A stretch of DNA of 64,000 nt from Strigamia acuminata (GCA_949358305.1 OX442314.1:3041087-3105086); one strand, 5' to 3'. Shown: positions 30,218-41,770, counted from the first letter of the stretch. Numbers and translations are program-made. The notes: generated by a model from the sequence alone, not told the origin.

Positions 30218-31941
30218 TGTGACGATTCTACTTTTGGGCTAATTTATTAGTCCTTTGAGATAGATAATTCGGTTTATACAAGACGTTGCTAAGTTTAGCA
30301 ACAACCTAACCGAGATAAGCTACGGAAGTCTTTACAAACATGGCACGTGATCGAATAGAAATAACTTACAGTTTTAGTGTGACATAACATATTTATTACT
30401 AAATATTAACAATAACAAAGATGGGTTCTTGACGCGTGTAAACGGGCGGCATCAACTGGTTGAGGATCCGGGCGAAGCCAGAGGGATACGGCTGACTTGT
30501 GGCATCGTCACAAATATCACTACGGAGACGTATTTGGTCCGCAGCTCGAGTATCTAATGATGCGAAGAGTCCTTCGCATAAGTAGGAATATTCAGCAGAA
30601 TATTCCATGTTCCAAATGAATAAAAGTAAAGTAATTAGTGGAATACAACAAATGAATTGTTGTATAAATATTAATTGGGCGGGGACCGTTACGACAATTG
30701 AGAGAACGTCGCGGGAGTTGTTGAGACTCCATCCGCCAGCATGCCTTACGACGACAAGACAAGAGTATTTAATTGTGTGCTTTAACTCGCTATCGGTGGT
30801 ACCAACCACCAGGTAAACATTTCTATGGACTTACCGGGTTTAAAAGATATTGCCAATACAGGATTACCAATGCCCGAGTAATTTGTTTAACACGACATAT
30901 TTTATATATCGTTCACGGGTTACTAACCCGGAGGGTACGATGGGGCGGGGACCGTCACGATGGTCGAGAGAACCATCGCGGGAGGATTTGACTCCTCCAT
31001 CCGCCAGCATGCCTTACGATGGCGGGATCCACTGATCGAGCACCGGGTAAAATATTAATCGGCCACTGCTGTTGGATTACCATTATCCAGGTAGTTATTT
31101 ATCGCAACATCTTGAAGATATTACTCACGGGCTACCAACCCGGCGTGTCACCTGTACATTAGGCCTTTACCGACTTTTAACGAGCGGAAGGACCAATCGT
31201 AGAAAGACGGGAACCTGCGAGGGCTTTTACAACAGCCATCCTGCAGCGGACTGAGGCCAGTTAGCTGAGGGACCTACTTTCATTTAGCAAGGTCGTACTG
31301 TATACGACCGTTATATTAAGCCACCGTACGAAATCCTACTGTCCCGTAGAACAGCTGGCTAACGTTACGGGGCCATTTCATGCGAATGCATGTCTATTAC
31401 CGGAGTTAGCCTTCCCGAAAAGGCCCTACAACAACAATAACAATAGTAATGAATACCGATTGTGGAGAGCTGAGGTGGCCTGATGTGTCGATAAGAAAGT
31501 GAAATCAAACGATAACAACAATTCAATTACAGACATTTACAGTTATCAAGCCAGGGGGGTGAGTGGGTGAAAAACTGATGCTTATATAGTTCTGTAGAAC
31601 TACTAGATTGGCGACAGCCAATCAGCGTACGAATCGGCGGATTCGTGGGTCACTAGTCCGGACCTAATATATGACTACGTCCAGATGGGCCCGGTTGGGG
31701 GTGGGAAGGGTCCAATTGGCCCCCTTTGACAGGTAAGTAATGTGGATATTGATTCGATAGAATCAACTTTGTCAAGTAAATAATACTTAGTTTACATCGA
31801 ATAAAATAGTTATATTTTATTCACCGTGTCTAAATAATTATTTATCACACTTTTCAGTTTTATCGAGTTTGAATTACGAGCGTTTGGTAAACAGCGCCAT
31901 CTATTGTGAACATTGATAAATACGGATTTGTAATCATCACA
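30218..31941 (-). repeat. 3' LTR (1724 bp) with repeated hairpin modules
   Basis: TG...CA ends; bounded on the right by the tract catcccccggtg (polypurine tract on the coding strand). The LTR contains two diverged copies of a roughly 250-bp module (about 30676-30930 and 30943-31152). Each starts with gggcggggaccgt, a hairpin whose loop has gagagaa, a second hairpin, and ccgccagcatgccttacga, and each ends in hairpins with a TACCA-type loop. Stems differ between copies but remain paired. Confidence 0.85.
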
Positions 31942-31954
31942 CATCCCCCGGTGA
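31942..31954 (-). other. Polypurine tract of the large Ty3/gypsy element
   Basis: Minus strand CACCGGGGGATG abuts the LTR start TGTGATGATT. It is the expected plus-strand primer site. A near copy (CACCGGGGGACA) lies at about 35191-35202. Confidence 0.8.
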
Positions 31955-32691
31955 CAATCATAGAGTTTACCAACTCTCGATTGTCATTCTTAATGGATAA
32001 GAATGTTCACCTAATTCTATCGAATTAATCCACTTGGTAAGTATTTTATTAAACTTAATCACGTTATTTCTTTCAGAAACTTCGTCACCCGATTAGACTA
32101 ATCGGCTTCCCTGTACTGCGCAACTCCCGGTTGCTAAGCGACGGAAATGAACTCGTCCGAACATGGATACATGTTCGAGAAAACTAATTTCGATAGAAAT
32201 TTTATTTTCTCCATCGAATAAACTTCTTTCCTAGCTTATTATCAACAAGATAATCAATAAAAAATAAACTTATGCAAAATTTTATTTATTGAAAATCTAA
32301 ACTACTAATTTTTATTACGATTGTCATAAAAATTATTGAATTTCAACTTGAAATTCTTCAACACTTTGAACAAAGCAAAACAAACACAATTTCCACAAAT
32401 AATTATGAAATTCACAAATGAATCAAACAAACATATATTAATATGATTAGTTCAATAAACACTCAAATTGAATTCGAAAACAAAACAAATTAAATTGAAT
32501 CCAATTTTTAAATTAAACTATACTCGTTCGAGTATTTAATGATTAGTTCAAGATCTTGAAACAAACAAACACAATACTCGTGGGAATATTTCGTAATTGC
32601 GAAAAAACACAACAAACACTTGGAGCATTTTTAGTCATAAAAAATCTCCACTCGGGAAAAAAAAAATAACGAATGTTAATTTGTCCCTTCT
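31955..32691. other. AT-rich 3' untranslated region of the large Ty3/gypsy element
   Basis: About 740 bp between the ORF3 stop and the polypurine tract, rich in aaattt words, with no ORF or repeat of note. Confidence 0.6.
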
Positions 32692-34209
32692 CTATTCCTT
32701 CTTTTCGACGTCAGTCGAATCTTTCTCTTCCTTTTTCTCGACTTTGGCAGAAGTCAGGAAATCGGACTCTTCAGTCGCTTCAGTCGAAGCGGCAGAAAAC
32801 ACGGCTTCCTCCGGAGCTTCAATTTCTTCCGGACTCGGAGGCGGAAACGGCATGTCGTCGAGAAGCTCAGCCACGAAATCAACGACAGAAAGTAGCTCTT
32901 CGGCGTCCTCAAACTGAGCGTCGTCCGAAGTCTCAGACTTAGACGCTGGAGGGGCGCTGGACACGTCGGTTACGGCCGCTGGAGGATCCTCCACGGGTTT
33001 AGACGACTTTTCGACTGCCATCCGAAGCTTACGGGCTCGCCCTCGTGCCAAGATGTTGGTTCGCTGAACCTTGGCAATTTCCTTGGCTCGGTCGAGCGTG
33101 AGGCAGCCTCGACCACGCGACATCGTTCTCGGTCGAACGAATTCTTCCTGCACCTCGCTTTCGACGCTTTCGGCGGCTTGGACAGTTTCAGTAGAAACTT
33201 CAGAGTCCTCGGACGGCGGCGGCGACTGTCGAAGGAGTTCGACTCTTACCCCGGCGTTGGCTTCAGCACGGGTCCAGGTGAGGAAGCGCGGGTCGATGTA
33301 AACCGCCTCGCCACGACTATTCAGGAAAAGTCGGCACTTTGGGCAGTGAGCCCAACATCGCTTCTCATTAGGTTTAATGCCCTTCACCACGTGGGGCTGA
33401 ACCTCCTTGCGCCACGGCTCCAAACGCGGTCGCGTTTTCCTTCCACGGCAGTTTGGACAACGCATCAAAGAAGAACCTGCGGATGCACCGCAGCACCACC
33501 CACAGCCGACGCAGAACGGGCAGATCGTCTCTGTGGCCTGGTCCGTTACGATGTTATCGTGCGGGATTCCTGCGGCCATGTCACGTTCGCACTGTTCCTT
33601 GCGCAGGCGGGCCTTCTCGTCCTTCTTTCTTGCCTTATTGGCCGCTCGGTACTCGCGGTTGCGAGAAACAGGCTCCGAAAAACGCAGAGCGCCCGGTGGC
33701 GGTTCATTCCAGCCGTACTCGGATGCCGAAGACTCAGCACCGGCAGGGAGACGCACAGCAGACGCTGATTGTCCCGCCACAGTCGGTGCAGCCGCATTCG
33801 ACGTGTTGGCGACGGTGGGCGCCACGCTTGCAGTTGGCGGCCGAAATTCTGGTGAATGCGGGGCCAATGGGACGTTGATAACGTTCGCGGGCGGAAATGC
33901 CACCTGGGCCAGCGGGGCCAATTGCGCCGACTCATAAACGGTTGGCTGCGCAGATGTGGACGGGGCCTGCATCATCGAATTCAAATCGAGCGGAAGTCCG
34001 TCCGGATGGACACTGAGCCAATTTAGCGTTGCGAGTTGCAGCGGTGTCAGGGCATACATGGAGGCGGGTGCCGTCGGTATCGGTTGGGCCCTCAAATAGG
34101 CACGTTCGGCCGAACGGCGTTGCTCGTCACTAGACGAGGTGGACGAGCTGGAACTTTCATGACGGTGACGTCGATGACTCCGTTTTGAACGGTGTTTACC
34201 ACCTCCCAT
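32692..34209 (-). CDS. ORF3 of the Ty3/gypsy element: novel basic/zinc-cluster protein
   Basis: An open frame of 505 codons from the ATG at 34209 (MGGGKHRSKRSHRRHRHESS), 43 more if the upstream in-frame ATG is used. A splice-acceptor-like ctgcag ends at 34210, directly before this ATG, so expression from a spliced mRNA is likely. Parts: an Arg/His/Ser-rich basic N-terminus (probable nuclear localisation); a Pro/Ala/Ser-rich middle; a basic helix (ANKARKKDEKARLRKEQ); a cysteine cluster CPFCVGCGWCCG...CPNCRGRK plus CPKCRLF, resembling DnaJ CxxCxGxG zinc motifs; a basic GRARKLRM patch; and an acidic, Pro-rich C-terminus. It sits where env would be, but has no signal peptide or membrane segment. 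No homologue is recognised; it may be an RNA-binding or nuclear-targeting accessory protein. Confidence 0.75.
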   Translation of the reverse strand: MGGGKHRSKRSHRRHRHESSSSSTSSSDEQRRSAERAYLRAQPIPTAPASMYALTPLQLATLNWLSVHPDGLPLDLNSMMQAPSTSAQPTVYESAQLAPLAQVAFPPANVINVPLAPHSPEFRPPTASVAPTVANTSNAAAPTVAGQSASAVRLPAGAESSASEYGWNEPPPGALRFSEPVSRNREYRAANKARKKDEKARLRKEQCERDMAAGIPHDNIVTDQATETICPFCVGCGWCCGASAGSSLMRCPNCRGRKTRPRLEPWRKEVQPHVVKGIKPNEKRCWAHCPKCRLFLNSRGEAVYIDPRFLTWTRAEANAGVRVELLRQSPPPSEDSEVSTETVQAAESVESEVQEEFVRPRTMSRGRGCLTLDRAKEIAKVQRTNILARGRARKLRMAVEKSSKPVEDPPAAVTDVSSAPPASKSETSDDAQFEDAEELLSVVDFVAELLDDMPFPPPSPEEIEAPEEAVFSAASTEATEESDFLTSAKVEKKEEKDSTDVEKKE

Positions 34210-34339
34210 CTGCAGACGCAAATAAATTATCTTATTAAAATAATTCCACTCTGAATAATCATTCCTTGAGTCCAAAGAATTAAAACGTATTGTTTGCAAC
34301 GAAAATACACAACTCGAGTTATTTATAACCCCTAACACG

Positions 34340-35264
34340 TGACACTAATGAGTCACATTCCCCTTGTGTTTATGACACGAGAATGGACTCGCCTGACAGC
34401 GACTTTCATTGAAAATCGCAACTTGTTGATTTTTCAAAAGAAAAAAATTCCTGTAGTTTCTATAAACTATTTAATTCCATCTTTGAATATCAAAATAAAC
34501 TTCGTATTAATTAATTAACACTTAGTCTAAAAAATATCTCACATAAAAAAGTCATCGTTAAATAATTCATGCAAGCCTCGACCGCGACTTGATTTAAATA
34601 ATTAGTGCCTACGTACTTAAATCTTAATAATTCATTATCAAAATTTAACACAAACTATTCGACTGAATAGTTAACTTCCAGAGTGATTTAATGCCGATTC
34701 ACGCTTATAACTACACGTGAAATCCTAACCTTCATCGGGACGCCGATATTTTCAATTGTTGCGAACCATTTTCTAATTCTTTAGTCAAAGAATATTAACG
34801 AAAACTACTTACAATTAGAAGCTAGTTTTCCTGGTTTGAAGTCGGCTAAATGAATTAGCGTCGAAATTCTCGAGTCGAAAAGTGAAGACGGGTCGAAGGG
34901 ACGAAGTCACTAGTATCCGTGTGTATTACGAAGTGTTTTGTGTGCAATGAACCCTGGGAATTTTATTCCCTATTAATTGTCGGGTTCGAGGTTTAATCAC
35001 ACCTCGTAAGTCTCGTATCTTCGTAAGAATGCGAGATTATCACTTTTCAAAGTAATTTCTCCGTATTTTAGTTAAAATACATATAAATACGACCAAAATT
35101 TAAAATATTCTATCGAATTTTTTAATTCATCGCAACAAATTCATATTTTTAATATAAATTTAAATAGATATCGTAATATCTTGTCCCCCGGTGTTGAGAT
35201 TATGAATCACTACACCTGTTAGACATGTAAATAATTACAGTCTTCAAGTTTTAGATAAAACTGA
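34340..35264. other. Non-coding stretch between pol and ORF3
   Basis: About 900 bp AT-rich, with a second polypurine-like tract (minus strand CACCGGGGGACA, about 35191-35202) 60 bp beyond the pol stop. It probably holds signals for ORF3 expression. Confidence 0.5.
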
Positions 35265-38200
35265 TTAATTCCAACAAAACTTTGAGGCTTTGCCGTGTTG
35301 TTGGTACGGTTTCTTAAATACTGCGGAAATATTTCGCACGAAATTTTCATCCGAATATTTAGGATTCGGCCTTCGCTCTCGTCGAGGTCGAAGGCTAGTT
35401 CGCGGAACTAACGGTTGGGGTTTGCGGGGTTTTCGAGGCGGTTTCTTTGGAACTTCGCCTCTTTTTAACGCCGCTTTCTTTTCTATAGCAGTTAAGCGTT
35501 GTCTATGTCTATGTTTAGACTTTGTGGGTGCAGATTTGTCAATTTGCACCGAAGTTGAGTCGGATAATTCCATTGGAATTTCTGAGGAAGTTTCAGGAAT
35601 TAATTCCATTTCTTCAGCGTCCGGAAGTTGATTACTTTCGTCCATCCATTTAGGATTTTCTTGAGGCGAGTAAGAGGCGGACTTTTGTCCTACTTTCCAA
35701 GTCTCAATCGGGTATGAGGGCGTATAGGGATACAACGCTTTAATATTCACTGATTTTTCAATCGAACCATCAGCTAATTTGCGTAATTTATACGCTCCGC
35801 CTGGAAGTACTTTAGTAATCTCCCACGGACCATCTCTCTTCTCTGCGAAACCAGCAGAAATATTTTTATCTGCGCACGAGAGAATGTGAGTTTGTTTCCA
35901 AACTAAATCTCCAACTTCAAACTCCGTAATTACGAACTTTTGTTCGTGTATTTTTCTATGCCGCTCAAAATTCAATTGAATTCTGCGATGCATCTCTTGA
36001 TGCGATCTGCGCAATACATCCAATAGTACTCTGACATATTTCTCTGGATTGTTGTTGTCAAATGGATTAGCATGCTTGATAATCCTTGGGTCGAAGGGTA
36101 ATGTTACGATTCTCCCCGTGTTAAGTAACATTGGGCTTGAGCCCGTTGCCGCTGAGACATTATTTCGCATCGCGAACGCGAATTCGTCTAAATAACGTGG
36201 CCATTGCGTGTGCACATCTGTGTACAAAGCCAGCATGGTTTTGATGTCCCTATTGGCTCGCTCTGTCGGGTTCGCCTGGGCATGGTACGTGCTCGTATGA
36301 GACGGGCGAATGTTGTACATTTCGCAATACTCATTGTAAATATCGGAAACAAATTGTTTTCCGTTATCGCTCACAATCTTTTTGGGGTGTCCCCATCTGT
36401 TTGTAACAGATCTTAATTCTTGAACGCAGTTAGCGCTCGTGGCTTTGGTCAAAGCCTTAATTTCAACGAACTTGGTACAATTGTCAATAATGACAAAGAT
36501 ATATTGGTTTTGGGACCTTCCCGCAGGTTTTGGACCCATCAAGTCCATGTTAATACATTCCCAAGGATTGGTCATGTTGTGAGGCGTGTAGGGAGCTGCA
36601 TGCCTTTTCTGTTGAATAGGCTTGTACTGGGCACAGTGCGTGCAGCTTTTAACGTAGTTCCTGACACTTCTACTCATACCAGGCCAGAAATACATTAAAC
36701 GCGTTTTCTCAAGCGTCTTACTCATCCCAGCGTGACCGCTTAGGGGGTGGCCATGACAAGCGAAGAGTACTCGCTTTACGAGTGCACTGGGTACAACGGC
36801 TTTAAAGCCATTTCCCGAATCGTTTAACTCCTCTTCGAACGAAGGGTTAAAATAGATGATCATTTGATCACCATCAACTTCTTTTTTGTCCAAACAATAG
36901 TTTTTGACTTTGTTTTTCCACTCTTTTATTTCAGATTGTGGTATCCCAACAACCTTGTCATTCAATAAATATTCTCGAATGCGTTTGCATTCATTATCTA
37001 ACAACTGAGCATCTATTGTTTCTCTCCTTGTAGGAGGGACTTCTTTAAGTACTTCTGTCAACGCACTGTACAAGGTTTCTTGTACTTCCTCCCCCTCCCT
37101 TTCTTCAGAACATTCTTTAGAATTTTCTGAAAAATAGGAACGCATACTGGCCAAAAATTCTCTTTTTTCTGGGGCACGATTTAATGAAACAGAAGGATTT
37201 CCGTCCCATTCAGGCCAGTATTGTTTAATTTCGACAGGTTCCACATGATCTCGAAGAGGAATGTCTTCCTCTGTTAGTGGGGCTCTAGAAAGTGCATCTG
37301 CAACTTGATTAGCAGCACCTTTTCAAAAAACAATTTTAAAATTTCCACATTGGATTCTTAAGGCCCATCGGCCAAATTTCCCAGATGGTTCAGGCGTTCG
37401 CATCAACCATTTCAGTGCTTCAGCATCTGATTCTAAAGTGAACGTACCATATTCGAGATATGGTTTAAATCGATCGATAGCCCACACGACTGCGAGACAT
37501 TCGAGTTCCGGTGTTGTATAACGCTTCTCCGCTCCACGTAAAACTCTGCTTGCATAAGCTACAGGTCTGGGTACAGAAATGTTTTTCTGCTTCTTTTCGT
37601 CGAATATATCGACGTCTTGGCAAAGGACAGCTCCTAAGCCTTCATGAGAGGCGTCAGTCATGACGACAAATGGCAGAGTCATGTCCGGTTTGTGTAGACA
37701 ATTGTCGCCACAAAGTAGCTCTTTAATTTTATTAAAAGCTTCTGTCTGCTCATCTCCCCATTCAAATGGAGTTTTCTCATTCATCATACGTGTGTATGGT
37801 GCGGCAATAGTCCCGTGATTTGGAACAAACTTCCTGAAGAAGTTAGTCATGCCGTGAAAGCGCTGAATGTCTTTAGCACACGTGGGGGTGGGAAATTTCA
37901 TAATCGCCGATATTTTATCGGGATCACCGAAGAGACCTTCGGGTTTAATCCAGTGGCCCAAGAATTTTAATTCTGTACGCCCAAAACGAGATTTCGCTTT
38001 ATTTATTGTCATGTTGGCTTGGTTAAGCCTTTCTAGAACATCTCGAACGTGTTTGAGATGATCATCCCAATTATCTGAATACACAATTACGTCATCCAAA
38101 TAAACTAACGCGTAGTCTTGTAAAGCTGAGCCTAAAATGCCTTCCATCAGACGCTGGAAAGTACAAGGCGCATTGCAAAGGCCAAACGGCATTTGCACAA

Positions 38201-39473
38201 ACTGATAAGGACCATTTGGTGTGTAAAATGCCGTCTTTGGACGATCTTCTTTACACATCTCGACTTGGTAGTAACCTTTGACAAGGTCAATTGACGTAAA
38301 ATACCTAGCAGGACCAGTATTATGCAATAAAAGGTCAATGCTTGGCATTTGTATTACTTCGACTTCAGTGATGGCATTCAGCCACCGGTAGTCGATGCAC
38401 ATCCTATACGAGCCGTCAGGCTTCGCAACAATGACTGGATGACTTATAAATGGCCCTTTGGCCTTTTCAATAAGTCCATCCTGTTCAAGTTCTGCAGCAA
38501 GTTTGGTCATAATGGCTCTCTTGGCCGGGTTATACATTCTATACTGCATTTTGGGCAATGAATGCCCTTCTTTGAACTTGATTCGATGCTGAGTCACGTT
38601 AGTGCACCCAACTTGATCACGAAATACATTTGGTATCGCGTTGATCACTTCGCGAAGTGCCAGTCGTTGTTCTGGAGTGCAGTCGCTTTCCTCAACTAAT
38701 TTCTCATCCCATGGTAACACGGGGGTGTCTGTTGGTTCGATTGAGTCAACTGCAGTCGTTAGACTTTCTAAATACTCGAAAGTAATTCGATTCAACGGGG
38801 CAAGGGCCAAATTGGCTTCTTCCGACTCATAAGGGGCGGACCAATTGGGTTTATCTGCACAAGAGAACTCTTGTAGATGTGGATGCGGACTAATTTTCTG
38901 TCTGCGCATGAAATTGTGACCAAGTATCAAGCCACAAACTCGTTTTGCCAAAACGATGAAATTCATTGGTGTAAATTCATCAGCCCATTGCACGCACAAA
39001 GTTATTTGTCCGACAGGCTTGTGTGCTACGCCTACAGCGTTAACCAACATGTTTCTGGGAGCTTCTTGTAAGAATTCTGGCAGAGCCTGAGTTTCAGACA
39101 AAAGCTGCTCCCCAATGTAACATTGAGATGCTCCTGTATCCATGAGCGCGTTGTAGGTGAGCCCACCAATTGTGATCTTCATTCGAGGATCATCTTTATT
39201 ATTACCCAAAGTAATATTGTGCAAATTATTACCACCTATGACTCTGTTGAGTCGGCGAAGTCTACAGAATTTCTTCGTGTAGCACTTGTGAGGAAATAAA
39301 GTCAGATTTTTTAATTGTTCTGTCATTTCTTGCAAGTTCTCATCTACTCCGCCACTATGACTAGTGGCTATTTCAAGACAAGTTGTGTCTACATCCATAA
39401 ATAAAATCTCCGATGTAGCATTAGCTACTTTTGGGGGATGGAATAAACCTTCGTCCCCCGGATCTAGTTTTTT
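35265..39473 (-). CDS. Pol of the large Ty3/gypsy element, with one in-frame stop
   Basis: Pol is reached by a -1 shift at 39467-39473 and reads from KLDPGDEG through protease (MDTGASQCYIG), reverse transcriptase (YLDDVIVYS near 38105) and RNase H (TDASHEGLGAVLCQ), to a TGA at about 37323-37325. Beyond the TGA the same frame continues with KGAANQVADALSRAP, the usual RNase H end, and integrase: an HHCC module (HPLSGHAGMSKTLEK...CTHCAQYK), the DDE core (NMDLMGPKP, VSDNGKQF, NPTERANRD) and a basic tail. The TGA sits where family members have Arg (CGA), so a single C-to-T change probably made it. Otherwise the frame is intact for about 1380 codons. Confidence 0.9.
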
Positions 39474-41770
39474 GAACTAGTAGCACTGGAATCTGTCGAT
39501 TCGGGCTTGATCAAAGTTTTGACCATTTCTGCCAACGAGTTGGTCAGCGAAGTTTGTAACTTATTTTCAAAAGTATTTAATTTCGCATCAAGTTTAGCAT
39601 CTAGTGTTGCATCCAACACTTCTTGAGTTATCCACCTATTATTAGGTCGTTTAGAAGTCGGATCCACAGTCGGGGAATCCGGGGTACCACGTTTTTGTAA
39701 CTCTTCAGAGTTGAAATTTGTACGTGGTTTTGGATTTGTACATTCCCGACGCATATGTCCGGGCTGTTTGCAGTTGTAACAGACTAATTGACCACGTCTG
39801 GTCTGATCTACTACTCCATTTATTAGATAAACGGCTTCGCACTCCTCAGGTAACTCTTCATCACAAGTATTAAGTTGTTCTTGTGAATCCAAAGTTAAAG
39901 ATTTAGCATTTGTCTTCGGCTGAGGACGAGTGTCAGTTTTCCGAGGTGGAAAAACAACTGGATTGGAATTATTTTCCTTTGCTCCATTAGCTGTACGACT
40001 GTACAAGCTTTTGCTTTTTGTAACTGCGCTATAAATCTCTGTTAGAGGTAAGTCAGCTAGGCCTTGCATATGCAAAAGCAAATCGTTAGCAGGAGTTACA
40101 CTCCCGATAAACAGACTTCCAGCCCCTTTCGCGTCGAGGTTGTCTTGTAAAATCCATAACTGGTAATATTTGTGCATAAAGTCGTAAAGACTTTCTGTTT
40201 CAAGTTGTCTCAACTTGGTCAGTTGGTTCGTCCGCTCTTGTCGAGTGGCCACGAACCTCTCTTTGAACGCTTGTTCAAATATATCCCAAGATGTGAAATC
40301 TCCTCTCCTTTCATGGAACCAACCATGCGCTTGCTCGGTTAGATAACCAGCAACGCCTTTAATAAGCATGTCATCGAGTGACATGTTTCGCAGGAAAGCG
40401 ACATTTTTTACGATAGTGAGAAAGCGTTCGCTTTCATCTGCCTTTCCAGAGAATACAGGAATATCTGGGGGCTTCAAACTGTTAGTTTGAGGGACAATGG
40501 CGGAACTTTTTCCTGCCTGCATTAATTTGTGCATGGTTGTGGCAATTGACGCGAGGTCATCAGCCGTCATTCCAAAGCTGCTTGGAGGACGTGAATGGTC
40601 ATTCGACGATCCACCAGTGTTTGATTGATTCGAGTTATTTTGGCTTGAGCCACCATTGTTGGGGTTGAAATTATTCGACCCTCCTTGATTTGGTCTACTG
40701 TGGTTACCAAAGTTCGAATGGTTATTCGAATTACCTTGGTTCCCATAATTCGAATGATTATTAGAATTACCCCGATTATTAAAATTCGGACGGTTGTTCG
40801 AGCTTCCTGGGCCACCAAAATTCGGACGATTGTTCGAATTACTTGGTGCACCGTGATTCAAATAAATATTGGAATTTCCTTGCGTTTCAGGATTGGAAGG
40901 ATTATTTAAATCATTCATATCAATTGGGTTATTCGAGTTCGGAGGAACTAGGTGACCCCTTTGCATGTTAGGTGCAGGGCTAGAATTGTTTGCAAATCTA
41001 GAATTTGGGTCAAAACGATTGTTTGGACCTCTTGTTGCATTTAAATTTGAATTCAAATTTCCAGCGAGATTCGGACAACTATTTGATCCGTTTGGAAAAC
41101 TTGGATTAGGGTTGGCCATATTAGGCGGACCCAAATTCGCTCTGTTGAACGTATTCTCAAAGTTCTCTGGATTTGTAAATCCTCTTTGTTGGTTGCGAGC
41201 GAAGTTATTCGCTCGTAATCGTTGTTGGAAAGCACGATTAAAATCTCCTGGTGTCAAATTCGACTGATCTTGACGAGGAGGTTGTACATTTTTATTTCTA
41301 TATCTAGAAATAGGCGTCGAAGGAGTGGGACTAAAATTATTTAATCTTTGGCTGGCTGGGGAATTAGGTTGCTCCGACGTAGCACGACGCGCGTGCACAA
41401 AATCTAATACTTCGGTCAAAGATCTAAATTGGTTTGGGTTCAAACCGTGATCCTGACAAAATAATAGACCGCCTCGGCCTAAATGAGAACCTTCAGGAAT
41501 GCATTCCTCTTCTCCAGGCGGAGTAGGTTCACGTGGAATCCTATTTTCACCAGATGGTCCGGCTGTTTCATTTGAAACGCCATTGTGGACCGCGTGGTTG
41601 CCCACTTCTTCCATTCCATTAGTAACAGGTACAAACCCGGATAGATTTATTCCACCGGTCAAACAAGTTCTTTCCTTACCGCGGGTGTTCATGTGATGCT
41701 GATTACTAGTCATAACTAAACTTAAACTAAGAAAATTTCCTAAGTCTGAGAGATAACGATGAAGTTGCAA
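39464..41770 (-). CDS. Gag of the large Ty3/gypsy element
   Basis: 768 codons from the first possible start; MTSNQHHMNTRG at about 41713 is a likelier start. The N-terminal half is low-complexity: an Asn/Pro/Arg/Ser region with many SNN, NPN and GNSNN repeats over about 200 residues. The capsid part (DIPVFSGKADESERFLTIV onwards, with RQERTNQLTKLRQ) resembles retrotransposon Gag. A single CCHC knuckle CYNCKQPGHMRRECTNPK lies near residue 665. The end SSKN carries the frameshift site. Asn-rich low complexity is unusual for gypsy Gag and could drive condensation. Confidence 0.9.
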   Translation of the reverse strand: MQLHRYLSDLGNFLSLSLVMTSNQHHMNTRGKERTCLTGGINLSGFVPVTNGMEEVGNHAVHNGVSNETAGPSGENRIPREPTPPGEEECIPEGSHLGRGGLLFCQDHGLNPNQFRSLTEVLDFVHARRATSEQPNSPASQRLNNFSPTPSTPISRYRNKNVQPPRQDQSNLTPGDFNRAFQQRLRANNFARNQQRGFTNPENFENTFNRANLGPPNMANPNPSFPNGSNSCPNLAGNLNSNLNATRGPNNRFDPNSRFANNSSPAPNMQRGHLVPPNSNNPIDMNDLNNPSNPETQGNSNIYLNHGAPSNSNNRPNFGGPGSSNNRPNFNNRGNSNNHSNYGNQGNSNNHSNFGNHSRPNQGGSNNFNPNNGGSSQNNSNQSNTGGSSNDHSRPPSSFGMTADDLASIATTMHKLMQAGKSSAIVPQTNSLKPPDIPVFSGKADESERFLTIVKNVAFLRNMSLDDMLIKGVAGYLTEQAHGWFHERRGDFTSWDIFEQAFKERFVATRQERTNQLTKLRQLETESLYDFMHKYYQLWILQDNLDAKGAGSLFIGSVTPANDLLLHMQGLADLPLTEIYSAVTKSKSLYSRTANGAKENNSNPVVFPPRKTDTRPQPKTNAKSLTLDSQEQLNTCDEELPEECEAVYLINGVVDQTRRGQLVCYNCKQPGHMRRECTNPKPRTNFNSEELQKRGTPDSPTVDPTSKRPNNRWITQEVLDATLDAKLDAKLNTFENKLQTSLTNSLAEMVKTLIKPESTDSSATSSKN
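39467..39473 (-). promoter_or_regulatory. -1 programmed frameshift site A AAA AAC at the gag-pol junction
   Basis: On the minus strand gag ends TCA AAA AAC TAG. The heptamer A AAA AAC is in the correct gag phase, immediately before the gag stop, and a -1 slip leads straight into the open pol frame (AAA CTA GAT CCG GGG GAC). A G-rich stretch follows. This is the canonical X XXY YYZ slippery arrangement of retroelements. Confidence 0.85.

Noticed and set aside
30399-31254. Several 60-136 codon ORFs in the gypsy LTR, repeated at 43024-43893
   Set aside because: Present in both LTRs only because the LTRs are repeats; no domain, and the region is better explained by hairpin modules.
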